Made by a program: the position numbers and the translations under genes. The notes beneath the pieces were generated by a model. It saw nothing but the letters and a program-made list of their open reading frames with translations, ran no database searches and was not told the DNA's origin. A stretch of DNA of 64,000 nt from assembly GCA_003255025.1 (NCBI GenBank), contig QANY01009110.1:620001-684000 (forward strand), given 5' to 3'. Origin of the DNA: Datisca glomerata (lineage: Eukaryota > Streptophyta > Magnoliopsida > Cucurbitales > Datiscaceae). This document shows positions 10,886-21,207 of the stretch, in pieces. Position 1 is the first letter of the stretch, and every line of letters begins with the position of its first letter.

Positions 10886-11925
10886 GGAAATTCATATTGG
10901 TTTTGGTTACTTTGTAATGTATTCTAAAAATTAAAGCTAGTGGTTGAGTACCTTCAAGGATATGGTAACCACTATTTTTGATATTCAAAGTTAAAGATTT
11001 AAGAGTATGAGGGTCTGTTAGCTAACAGATAAATCTGGAAAACAATCAAAATTGATTGGGCCATTATAAAGTGATGATTCAATTAATCTTAAAATATCAT
11101 CATTAAAATTTATAAATCTTGCATCACGCAAGGCTAACAAGACAGAGGTATTTAGGCCCCTTTGTGTGGGTGGTTTAACTCCAATCTAGACTAAACTAAA
11201 GTGAAGGAAATTATATCATTCTTCAATGTGATGCTTAATTGCTTTAGAATAAATTAATTGACAAGTTTCATGCTCTTTCCCAATAGCATATATATTTTTA
11301 ATTATTTTTACATGATGTTGAGCCTTGAAGGAAGTAACAAAACATGTTGATTTAAAAAATTTATTTACTAGGGATTTTGGGTATATTCCATACCCAATGA
11401 TCTGCTTGATCATCTAAGTATTCAAAATGTTCTTCATTAATTATGTCTTGTATTGTATTTATTGTAGATCTATTGCTACAAAAAGAGTTACTTTTAAATA
11501 ATCTACTCATGACTTAAGATAACTAAATTATTCTTATGATTAAAAATTTCATCATGTATTTTGATTTTCAAACCTGCTATGACTTCTACAAGCTCCCCAA
11601 AAGTCACTCTTCTCCCCTTTGCCTCTACAACTACCCTACCCTCAGGATTTACGTATCTAAGAGGTCTTATTGGGATGGCTAAAGCAAAGCTACTAGAAAC
11701 CGATACGTTTAGTTCATAGATTAGAAAATCAAAGATTGTAGAAAAATAATCAAGTATAAAAATAACCAGCCACTTGGGTGGAGATTCAGATTAAATAAAA
11801 ATAATTATTCAAGTAAACAAGTAAGCAACAATAGCAACAAGAACCAACCACTTAGGCAATGAAGAACAATAATTATGCAGAGTAATTAAGAATAGTAAAT
11901 ACCCTATCAGGTTTGGTAAATCCAG
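10886..11925 (-). pseudogene. EPRV-E movement protein with leader
   Basis: On the minus strand, after a leader-like block (11925-11797) shared with 25490-25620, comes a frame starting with a PIRPLRYVNPEGRVVVEAKG segment (about 11720-11560). It is followed by an open 65-residue piece (11216-11413) and broken frames with LRDARFINF, FDCFPDLSVS and a final LIFRIHYKV block. These are the landmarks of the 30K-type movement protein that moves plant viruses through plasmodesmata. Several stops and frameshifts inactivate it. It ends abruptly at a copia LTR remnant. Confidence 0.65.
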
Positions 11926-12535
11926 ATAAATGAGAATGACAAATACAAAACTTCATTTATAACTCCATTCGGTCATTACAAATGGAATGTAATACTTTTT
12001 GGACTTAAGAATGCTCTAAGTGAATTCTCGAAATTAGTTTTCAACCAATATACTGATTTCTCAATTGTTCACATTAATGATGTTCTTACTTTCTCTAAAT
12101 CTATTGATCAAAGTTGAAAATATCTTGAATTATTTGCCAAGATAATAAAACAAAATAGTTTAGTTATATTTGCAAGAAAAATCAAATTGTTTCAATCTAA
12201 AATTAGATTTTCAGGATTTTAGATCTGTCATTCCATTATTAAAACAATCATACAATTTAATAATAAAATTTCAAGATAATCTATTAAATAAAAAATTTCT
12301 TTTAAGAATTGATTGCAAAACTGCAAAACGTGTTTTGACATTGCTTCCAACTAAAGTTTTGCCAGGTAACAGTCTTTCTTTAGCATTTTTTGTTTCAATA
12401 TTAAATTTATTCAAGACATTAATAATTCAATCCCTGACTTATTTTTTCATGAATTTATGTAGGAAATCATTTCAAAATTCTGCCAAGGAGGAATTTAAGA
12501 ATTCTGACCTACTAAAATGCGGAAGGTAAAATCTA
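11926..12535 (+). pseudogene. EPRV-B reverse transcriptase and RNase H
   Basis: From about 11926 the plus strand encodes the RT palm in one nearly open frame: a TPFGHYKWNV block, LKNALSEF, then VHINDVLTF at the Y-x-D-D position. RNase H follows with LRIDCKTAKRV near 12300 and, after a frameshift, an INNSIPDLFF-type end near 12430. The RT N-terminal half is absent because the copy starts at an inverted junction with EPRV-E. The catalytic motif carries His and Asn in place of Tyr and the first Asp, as in EPRV-A and EPRV-D. Confidence 0.8.
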
Positions 12536-12639
12536 GAATACTCAACTAAAATTCTTTTAAAATCAAGAAGCTCAATGACAGGGCAACCACTTTTTGCTCA
12601 AAATTTCCATTCATTAATTGTGGCCAAATGGATTTGAAT

Positions 12640-13046
12640 ATCCAAGAAATGCATGGATTGATGAATTAGATAAAATTTAGGAAGAAGTTGGGTTGAAACA
12701 TGATTTCAGCACAGCATTAATTCAATGGTATGCGAAAGGTTGAAAAATAGGTTTTCACAAAGATAATGAAATTTGTTATGATAATAGAAATTTTTTAACT
12801 ATAAACCTATTGGGACAAACAATTTTTAAAATTGAATTTTCAAACAAAACAGTCAAAGAAATTTTGGTATTGGAAGGAACTTTCTTCATCATGCATGGTG
12901 GATTTAGAAAAAGTCATAGACTTGCTATAGAGTCGTTAACTAAAAGAATCAGTATCACTTTCAGAAATCATGTGAGGTTGATGAATGGTTCGATTATAGA
13001 AGAGTCTTCGACTCTTCAATTGACCCTTAAGGCCCAAATTAAATAG
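12640..13046 (+). pseudogene. EPRV-B AlkB-like dioxygenase domain
   Basis: This is the second copy of the AlkB-like domain, directly downstream of RNase H. The frame starts with a NAWIDELDKI segment, has a stop after it and another before the metal site, and then runs open. Metal ligands are visible as GFHKDNE (H-x-D) and KSHRLAIESL (distal His), with KRISITFRNH giving the arginine pair. Spacing between the first and distal histidines is about 53 residues. Because the same ligands persist in EPRV-A, the founder virus probably had an intact domain. Two in-frame stops and loss of any promoter next to it mean it is not expressed as an enzyme here. Confidence 0.75.
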
Positions 13047-14285
13047 GAGTCTTCTACTCCTAACCAAACTCAATTAACAATACTTGAGTCCATCATACCC
13101 AATTATCAATCAGCTCTGGTCAACCAATTTGACCCATTCTCATATTCTCAACCGTTTAATGCTAAATCATTCAATCAACCAATTACAAAATATAAACTAT
13201 CATCTTCTTATTTCAGAAAAATTCTTAACAAAAATAATTTTCATATTGAGCCCATTTTTCTCATTTGAAAAATCTTGTTAAAATAGAAAAAGCTCATTTT
13301 CTTCTAGATTTCCACTTTGTCCCTGGCCACAGAGACAAAAATCTCAGTTTCTATAGAAAAATTCTCTTAGAAACAAAATCCATAAATATTAGTCCAATAA
13401 AAAACTCTGAAGGAAAGATCCTCTACCATTCCTTTTACATTCTCAGAATCATAACCATGGGGGATTGAAAAGTCCATTCTCCAGTTTTCAAAATACTTTC
13501 AAATTTAAAACAATATAATTATTTTGATTATATTTATGATTTGCACATGATTTTCCGGCATAAAAATAGTGATTTTTCCCACTCTTGGTTTTTAAATTTT
13601 GATAAAACTTTGAAAATTAGTTTTTCAAATTAGTTCTTAAGATGGTTGTCTATCCGTAGTCCTGCCTTAGAACTTTTTCCAGTTGATTTTCAACAATATT
13701 TCAATTTATTTTTAAAGATTTACATGCCCTCCTCCCTAATTGAGGTCTCATTTCCCCCAAATATTATGTTTTTCAAATAAATACAAAATACCTTGGATCT
13801 TAAAATGGAAATACTCAATTGAAGATAAAATCTTTACCAGAGAATATTATGTTAAATGGTGGGATAAACTCAATACCAAAAAAATAATTGCCTCCATCAA
13901 CCACGAATTTGCAAACATCCATTCCAATATGAAATTGATAAATCCTCTTGCCAAAGCTCGATTAAAAATTAATGAGCTCATTAACCCAAATCCATAAATT
14001 AAACCATCCGGTTCAAATTCATCAAAAGATTCAAAACCCGAATCCAAACCCACTTCAAAGGCTAAATCAAAAGTCATAAAACCTAAATCCAAATTGAAGC
14101 AAGAATTAATCCAGAAAATGTTTCTCCATTTAGAAAATAATAATTTTGTCTCTAAATCTTCTATAGATTCAAGTTACCCAACTAAACCAGAAATCCAAAA
14201 TGTTCAATCATCCAAAAAGGCTACCCCTCAACAATTGAAGGACCAAAAGTACTCAAAAGGGTCTAATTTTACCTAAATGGACTTA
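13047..14285 (+). pseudogene. EPRV-B second ORF, unknown function
   Basis: This is the most complete of the three copies of this ORF. Open pieces are at 13084-13281, 13265-13468 and 13740-13997, separated by frameshifts. Recognisable blocks are LDFHFVPGHRDKN, SPIKNSEGKILYHSFYILRI, a W-x-LKWKYSIEDKIFTREYY segment followed by VKWWDKLNTKK, and a basic Ser/Pro/Lys-rich tail. The middle is aromatic-rich, with many Trp, Phe and Asn. No enzyme or binding motif is evident. Its place after the pol and AlkB region and before the intergenic region fits a second viral ORF or a C-terminal part of the polyprotein. Confidence 0.6.
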
Positions 14286-14339
14286 TGACAGATCTTAAGA
14301 TTCACAAGACCCCATTTGATAATATCAATCTCATTGATG

Positions 14340-14565
14340 ATGAATAAATTCAGATCAATCAGTGAATGAATCTTCTAAATCTTCTCTTCTTTCTTCTCAA
14401 TATTAATTAGTGAGGGGGAGCACCAATTAATCATTGCAAATTAATTTTCTTCATTACTTGTAAGTTTTAATCTTACTTCAACAAACACTTTTACTTATTT
14501 TTATACCCTGTCTTTAAATACTTAAATTATACGCAATACCTATAAAATTATTTATTGAAGAAACA
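14340..14565 (+). other. EPRV-B partial intergenic region
   Basis: The viral 3' end is joined directly to the leader part of the intergenic region: TTCTTTCTTCTCAATATTAAT, then a GTAAGTTTTAAT segment and a TATACGCAATACC end. The upstream block with TATA box, present in copies F, C and D, is deleted. From 14566 to 14617 only AT-rich sequence follows. Confidence 0.6.
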
Positions 14566-14617
14566 TTAAAACTTATAAAATTATTTATTAACGTTGCTAA
14601 TAAATTTAATCAAGTTT

Positions 14618-15813
14618 GTAGAGGCTATTGGAAAAACTACCACAAGGCATTCCAATTGAATATCATGAAAATATTTATTTTCATAGGAGCTCATAAAACA
14701 TGAATATTGAAGATCATGAAAATATTTACTTTCATGTAATTTTTATTAGGAGGTTACTCATTTTATTTACCTTTATTAAAGCTCAATTTATTTAGGGATG
14801 TCTATCCTTAAATTAAGTCTTCATCTATAAAATACTTAAACACCAAAAATCATATCTCTCTTGCACAATAGACAAAATATATGAGAGAGAGATAATGACA
14901 AAGTACAAACAAAGTAAGTTTCAATTTCAAGTAGATAAAGAGAGATGGAGCTTACCCAAATAGTTTTTTTACCATATTATGTTATTTTGGGTAGGAGTAT
15001 TCCTTGCCTTTTAGGTCAAGGATTTTTTTTCCTCCTTATTAAGGATGGAGTGTCCTTTCCTTTGTCTATATGGAAAATTTGAAATTTTCCCTCCTAAACC
15101 GTAACCTCCATCTCCTCTATAAATACACCTCATTTCTCTTCACAAAGCACAATTCATAGCCAAGAGACTTACTCCTAAAACTCTCATAATACTCTCCCAA
15201 ATCTCTCTTAATATTTTGAACTTTATACTTGCAAATTTCTTGAGTGAGCAAGATTATTTTTTGTGACCTTAGATTGAAAATTCTACTCTTTTGATAGAGT
15301 TATTGTAAGAGTTCACTTAATCTCAAAACACATAGCCTTGTGAGATTTAGTTGGCATCCATATGCCAATTGGTTTTGTAAGGTTTGGTCTTTCCCCTTAA
15401 AAAGATCGTGGGATTAAAAATCTCTAAGGGGGGCCCTTGAGCTTGGACGTAGGGATATGATTTCTCGAATCACATAAAAATATTATGTGCCTATCTTCTT
15501 CTCCTTCTTCTCTTTTTATTTTGTGCTATTTATTTTTTACACTTTTATTTCTCGCACTTAATTTCTGTAAAATTAATTTCCAAACTTAAATTTCTGTAAT
15601 TATTTTATTTGCTTGCTTTATATTTATGCATTATCGCAAGCATTATTTACTTTAACGTTTTTATCTATTACTTATTTATCTTTTCAAGAGTTTAACTCGT
15701 GTAACATTGAATTTCATTCTTGAACATTCATTTTCCACTTGAGTGCGTAAAGTTTTTAATTTGAACATGGTCACCCATTTCACCCCCTCTTGGGTTGTCA
15801 TATCGATCCTACA
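14618..15813 (+). mobile_element. Probable solo LTR
   Basis: A 1196 bp segment begins TGTAGAGG and ends TCCTACA, giving TG...CA ends with a 5 bp inverted terminus (TGTAG/CTACA). It separates two viral intergenic fragments. A TATA-like CTATAAATAC lies near 15116 with a pyrimidine-rich downstream region. Further on is a GGACGTAGGGATATG block of the kind found near the R/U5 border of copia LTRs, then a T-rich stretch. No internal retrotransposon sequence is attached. No target duplication is seen (AAGTT on the left, TCTTT on the right). It may therefore derive from recombination between elements. The superfamily is uncertain. Confidence 0.55.
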
Positions 15814-16261
15814 TCTTTGTAGTTTGTCTTTTTTATACAATAATTGTACTAGTTCTCAAAACATTAGGCAACCATTAGTCATTTTTGCTATTTTTAGTCA
15901 AAAAGTTGTAATGTAAAATATTTTTACTTTTGTAGAAAAGAATAGTGGTAAGTTATGAGCTCTCAGTAAACTCCACTCTCCTTGCATATTTATAGGCTGA
16001 CATCTCCCATTTGTTCCTCAGAACTGGTTTTTCACTCTTAAAATTTTTTTATAGAAAACTTGTTTTGAAAACAAAGCATTCTTCGTCCTCCTCTTTTGTA
16101 ATCTTCTCTTCTTTCTTCTCAACATTAATTATTGAGCGGGATCACTAATTCATCATTGTATATTAATTTTCTTCAACGCCTGTAAGTTTTAATATTACTT
16201 CAATAAACAATTTTACTTGTTTTTATACCTTGTCTTTAAATACTAAAATTATACGCAATAC
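15814..16261 (+). promoter_or_regulatory. EPRV-F intergenic promoter region
   Basis: This segment matches the viral intergenic region in copies C and D: a TAGTTTGTCTTTT start, an AATAATTGTACTAG block, TATA-like GCATATTTATAGG at 15984-15995, a CTCCCATTTGTTCCTCA leader start and the TATACGCAATACC end. It stops where the truncated copia-1 LTR begins, before the primer-binding site. The TATA is one base off the CCTATAAATAGG form of EPRV-C. Whether it is active is unknown. Confidence 0.65.
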
Positions 16262-16847
16262 CTAGAATATAATATAATGGTATAGGGCAGAGTAGGGAGG
16301 AGATTTTCGGTAATTTACAATATAAGGGTATATATGTAAATTTTGTAATTATATAAGGGATGGAATTAGGGTTGCCTCCTAGGATGTGTTGACATAGCCC
16401 TAATCGCAGTGTGTGATTACAGAAAGCAAGAAAAATGTTTTCTCCCCCCACCCCCCACCCCCTGAAGTTGCCCGCTGATTTCTATAGATGAAGAAGAAAA
16501 ATGTTTTTCTTCCTTTGTTATTTTGAAAGCCCACATTCAGCTCTTGATGACATTCTTATGAGATATACTTTTTAATTCTACGAGTGATTGTTGGTGCAAA
16601 GATTGATTCCACTTCTACGAAGAAAGCTAGACAATCAGTAGGATTCTACCAAGTCAGAACTTCTCCATTACAAGAAAGGTATAATATTATTGCCACCTCT
16701 TCTAAATACGTCAATTTATATATGCATGATTATATAAGGTTTTATATTTAATATGATTAAATAGTTTATGTGAAATTTTTTTAATTTTACTCCACAAACC
16801 GTTGTGGTTCATTATTTTTCCTCAAATTTTTAAAACCCGATCCAATA
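16262..16847 (+). repeat. copia-1 5' LTR, truncated
   Basis: This corresponds to about the last 586 bp of the 1920 bp 3' LTR (about 22541-23127), including the GTAGGGAGGAGATTTTC start. The U3 promoter half is missing. Its last bases are TCCAATA instead of TCCAACA. Confidence 0.75.
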
Positions 16848-16849
16848 AT

Positions 16850-16862
16850 TGGTATCAGAGCC
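16850..16862 (+). promoter_or_regulatory. copia-1 primer-binding site
   Basis: TGGTATCAGAGCC lies two bases after the LTR end. It is complementary to the 3' end of plant initiator methionine tRNA, the usual primer of copia reverse transcription. The match is complete over 13 bases by eye. Confidence 0.85.
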
Positions 16863-17149
16863 TTGGGTTCTTGATTGTACATATTTAGTAATTAGATGTA
16901 TGTATCAATGAATGTTGTGATATTGTCATATATTTTTTATATCGTAGATTGCGAGCATGTTTGAATATGTTTTATGAATGGTGTTTATTTTCAATTTTAG
17001 AATTGATGTGATTTAATTTTTGTAAAAGTTGTATCTTTAAATTCCATGTAAATCCGTCGTCGCAAGAAAAGTCACCGTTTTTCATCTCCTGCTGCCCCAC
17101 GCCACTGTTTGTTGTCGCCGCTCGCCATCGTAGGTTTCCTAATTATGGT

Positions 17150-17330
17150 TTATGAAACTATAGGAATTAGGAAACCTTACAGTTTTGAAAACTTTAGGGT
17201 TTAGGAAACCTTGAGTTTTTGGAAACTTTAGGGTTTAGGAAATATTGAGTCTTTGGAAACTTTAAAACCTTGAGGTTTTGGAAACTTTTATTTTTAGGAA
17301 ATATTAGGGTTTTGCCCAATCGAGTCCCTA
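17150..17330 (+). repeat. Minisatellite in copia-1 5' untranslated region
   Basis: About four to five imperfect units of 30-34 bp carry GGAAACTTTAGGGTTTAGGAAA and close variants, each ending in TTGAG or TTAGG. The unit includes the plant telomere word TTTAGGG, but only once per unit, so this is not telomeric DNA. The copia-2 5' region (35721-35978) ends before the corresponding place. Confidence 0.65.
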
Positions 17331-17999
17331 AAAATTATTTTTATTTAATTCGGTAATTTTTTAACGCTAATTAATTAGAATTTATTTTATAAATTATTTT
17401 TAAAAATAAATCAATTGATTAATTTACTTGGTAATTTATTTATCAAAGTAAAAGTTGTTGGAAAATTAAATTTAAATTAAATTTTAAATTTTAAAAATGG
17501 GACTGGACTTTTGTAAAGAGTTACAAATGGTGGGACTTTCTGAATGGGAAGGAGAAGATTACAGATGCCATGAAGATTAGTATTTAAATTATTATTCTTT
17601 TTATAGGTTATAATTAGAAATGAGCCATAGAGAGGTTAATTTTGAATGGATGATTTATTATTAATCTTGTATCATCATATAACATGCTATATAGAAATAG
17701 GGATATGCCAATATCAGAATGCCATGTAGCATGTACATGCATCATTGTAGTTTATAGGTTATAATTTAAATACACTACGAATTTCATAAAAGTTGTAAAT
17801 TTTAAATTGTGATTTAAATTTTATAAAAGTTTATAATTTTTAAAACTTGTTTTTTTTTAATTTATAAAAAAAGTTATATTTTTTAAAAGGCAAAGAAAAA
17901 TCCATTTTTCCAAAAACTAAGTGGAATGGTCGTTTATGCTGAAACGTTCCCAAGGTCCCCAACGCAAACTTGATCGTGGCACGAGAAATGGTTTAGAGC

Positions 18000-18655
18000 C
18001 ACCCTAGTGGTCCTCTCTTCAACGAGAGAAACTTGAGAAACTTAGGAATCATTGGAAATGCAACTTCCCAAACTATCTCAAGGAGTTGAGTTTTAAAGGT
18101 ATAGTAGTTGTTACTGAAGCTTGTTATGTGGCTGACTCTACTTTTTCATAGATTGTAGACTCTGCAGCCACTAACCATATATGTTGTTCCCTGCAGGGGT
18201 TCAGGGAAATTAAAAGGCTTGACAAGGGCGAGTTTAGCTTCTGTTGGGAAAATGGAGCACTAGTACTATATGTTTATGTTAAAACTATTAAATTGTCATT
18301 CGATAACAGTTTTATGGTTTTACGTGATGTTTATTATATTCTAGGTTTTAGGAAGAACCTTATTTTAATAGCTAGTTTAATTGAGCAAGGACTCTATTTA
18401 AATTTCAATGATAAATATATTAGTATTTTTAGAAATGAATGCTTAGTTACTACTGTACGTTTGATAAATAAATTATTTTACATAAATCTAATAGTTCCAA
18501 TGATATATGACACTGAAGTAAATACTGATTTACAAAGGGATAGTAAAAGATTGAAGTCTGACTCAACCAATCTAACATATTTGTCGCACTTATGTCTTGA
18601 CCACATTAGCCTGGACAGGATTAAAAGACTTGCAAAAGATGGTCCATTATAAACT
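18000..18655 (+). pseudogene. copia-1 gag end and protease
   Basis: Near 18060 a CNFPNYLKEL segment marks the end of the gag zinc-knuckle region. The protease follows with IVDSAATNHIC (active-site Asp-Ser-Ala in place of Asp-Ser/Thr-Gly) after an in-frame stop. The open frame 18293-18652 covers the rest of the protease and the gag-pre-integrase domain, ending in LCLDHISLDRIKRLAKDGPL. The segment from 16863 to 18000 should hold gag but is too degraded to read. Confidence 0.75.
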
Positions 18656-19560
18656 TTAAGTGTGAGATCACTGCCCACATGTGAATCCTGTATAGAAGGT
18701 AAAATGACCAAGTGACCATTTTCAACGAAGGGTGAAAGAGCCACTCAATGTCTCAAACTCGTACATAGTGATGTATGTGGGCCATTGAATATCCAAGCAA
18801 GAGAAGGTTATGAATACTTTGTAATCTTCACTGATAACTACTCACGTTTTAGACATGTTTATCTAATGCACCAAAAGTCTGAAACCTTTGAAAAGTTCAA
18901 AAAGTACAAGGCTACGGTCAAAAAGTAATTAGAGAAATAAATAAAAACACTACGATCTAATCGTGGTGGAGAGTACTTGCTAGGAGAGTTTGAAGACTTT
19001 TTTAAGGAATTATGTATTCTTTCTCAGCTTACAACATCTGGCACTCCAGAACATAATGGTGTGTTAGAGAGAAGGAATCAAACTTTGTTGGATATGGTTA
19101 GATCCATGATTCGTTACTCATCCCTCCCAGATTCGTGCTAGGGACATGTCTTGAAAACAAAAGCATACATTCTGAAGCAAGTTCCACTAAAGACGGTGCC
19201 TGGTACGTCATATGAAAGATGAAATGGATGAAAGTCATCCGTAAACCATCTTAGAATATGGGGATGCCTAGTACATATTCTGAAACTGAAGACAGGCAAG
19301 TTGGTCAGTCGACCAGAATTATACATGTTTGTAGGATATCCCAGGGAATGAAGGGATACATCTTTTATATTCCAACTTACAAGAAAATAGTCGTGAGCAC
19401 GAATGCATGTTTTCTTAAAGAGGACTACATAAGAAGTGTGAAGCCGAGAATCACTCTTGTGCTAGAGGAATTATTGAGTGGGAGGACACTAAATCCCCAA
19501 TCAGGAACTATTTCCAATTCAATAATGGAAGAACCATAGTAGGAGTCAGAGCCTGTGGAG
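18656..19560 (+). pseudogene. copia-1 integrase
   Basis: Two plus-strand frames show the integrase. CESCIEGKM is the second half of the HHCC zinc site, then LVHSDVCGPLN carries the first catalytic Asp, FTDNYSRF follows, and SGTPEHNGVLERRNQ includes the catalytic Glu. The last part (19258-19539) is the C-terminal region with GCLVHI and a VGYP block. Several stops are visible. It would have inserted element cDNA into the host chromosome. Confidence 0.8.
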
Positions 19561-19727
19561 CCTCGAAGTAGTGGGGGGGTTGTTAGACAATCTGGAAGGT
19601 ACATGTCTTATGGAGATTCCTTAACAACAGTCTCAGATAAAGATCATGATGAACCTGTCTCCTACTCAAGGCCATGGCTGGTCCTGAAGTAAATCTATGG
19701 CAAGGAGCCATGAACGTTGAGATATAA

Positions 19728-20480
19728 TCGATGTACTCAAACGGAGGCTGGAAACTTATAGATATTCCTGAAGGGGTAAAACCCGTAGGGTGTAAATGGA
19801 TTTATAAGAAAAATAGAGGTCCGGATGGGAATGTGGAGACATTCAAAGTTAGGCTAGTAGCCAGGGGCTATACCCAAAAGGAATGTATTGACTATGATGA
19901 TACCTTCTCACTGGTGTCCATGCTTAAATACATCAGAATTCTCATGTCCATTGATGTTTCCTTCTATTATGAAATCTAGCAGATGGATGTCAAGACTGCT
20001 TTATTGAATGGCAATCTTGAAAAGCGCATTTATATGGCTTAACTAGACGAGTTCATGGAGAAAGGCCAAGAAGGCAAGGTTTGTGAACTGCTGAAGTCCA
20101 TTTATAGACTTAAGCAAACGTCATGATCGTGGAATATCATATTCGACGAAACTGTCAAGAACTTCAATTTTGAGTAGTTAGTGGATGAACCATGTGTGTA
20201 TCAGCTAATACACGAAAGGAAGTTGGCTTTTCTGGTTTTGTACGTGGATGATATTCTGCTCATTGAGAATGATGTAGAGTATGATATCAAGATTCGACTT
20301 GCAAAGCAATTTGATATGAAGGATCTTAAAGAAGCTGTCTATATCCTAGGTATTCAAATCTTTCAAGATCGAAAGAACAAACAATTGGCATTGTCTCAAG
20401 CATCTTAGATGGATAAGGTGATGGATCATTTCAGTATGCAGGACTCCAAGAAGGGATATCTTCCTTTAGACATAGAGCCA
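19728..20480 (+). pseudogene. copia-1 reverse transcriptase
   Basis: Open pieces at 19731-19979 and 20181-20408 give the copia RT: KPVGCKWIYKKNRGPDG, KVRLVARGYTQ, a MDVKTALLNG segment with a catalytic Asp, and YVDDILL with both catalytic Asp residues intact. Stops at about 19977, 20041, 20125, 20177 and 20406 break it. Compared with complete copia RT the order and spacing are normal. Confidence 0.85.
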
Positions 20481-20527
20481 GCCTCTCCAATGAGCAGTCT
20501 CCCAAGACTCCTCAAAAAGAGGAAGAT

Positions 20528-21207
20528 GTGAGAAAAATTTCATATGCCTCAGCGGTAGGAAGTCTTATGTATGTGATGCTTAGCACTAGGCCAGACATTT
20601 GCTACGCGGTGGACGTGGTGAGTCAAATCCAATCTAATCCTGGACTCGAGCATTGGAATGCCGTCAAGCATATCCTTAAGTATCTTAGAAGAACAAGGAA
20701 CTACATGCTTGCCTATTCAGGTACTGACTTGAATCTGGTGGAGTATATTGATTTTGATTTCCAAGCAGACAAGGATTCTAGAAGGTCCACTTCAGGATCG
20801 GTGTTTATCCTAAATAGTGGAGCCGTTGTATGGAGAAGTATCAAGCGATCTTATATTACTGATTCTACCATGGAAGTTGGGTGTGTGGAAGCTTGTGAAG
20901 CTGCAAAGGAGTTTGTATGGCTTAGAAAGTTCTTGAAGGCTCTGAAAGTTGTTCCAGAAGCTGACAAGCCCATGACACTTTATTGCGATAACAGTGGGAC
21001 TGTAGCAAATTCGAAGGAACCAAGGAGCCACAAAAGATCCAAACATATAGAGCATAAATATCACCTGATTAGAGAGATTATTCAGCGTGAAAATGTTATG
21101 GTATCACACATATCAACGGTCAACAACTTGGTTTATCCATTCATGAAGACTTTAAGTAGTAAAGTCTTTTATGGTCATCTAGGGGGTATGATCAACAAGT
21201 GGGAGAT
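20528..21207 (+). pseudogene. copia-1 RNase H
   Basis: A 234-residue open frame begins in the SYASAVGSLMYVMLSTRPDI connection region and continues through SRRSTSGSVFIL, WRSIKR, STMEVGCVEACEAAKEFVWL and LYCDNSGTVANSKEP. This is the RNase H that removes the RNA template. The end reads into the LTR. It is the best-preserved part of the element. The corresponding copia-2 region is at 37891-38580 on the minus strand. Confidence 0.85.
21195..21207 (+). promoter_or_regulatory. copia-1 polypurine tract
   Basis: ACAAGTGGGAGAT directly precedes the TGTTGG start of the 3' LTR. This is the standard plus-strand primer position of Ty1/copia. The same motif precedes the copia-2 LTR (minus strand, near 37877-37889). 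Confidence 0.8.

Noticed and set aside
17150..17330. TTTAGGG motifs as interstitial telomere
   Set aside because: The heptamer occurs only once per 33 bp unit and not in tandem, so it is part of a minisatellite.
18478..18744. 88-residue minus-strand frame within copia-1
   Set aside because: It is a shadow of the protease and pre-integrase coding sequence on the plus strand.
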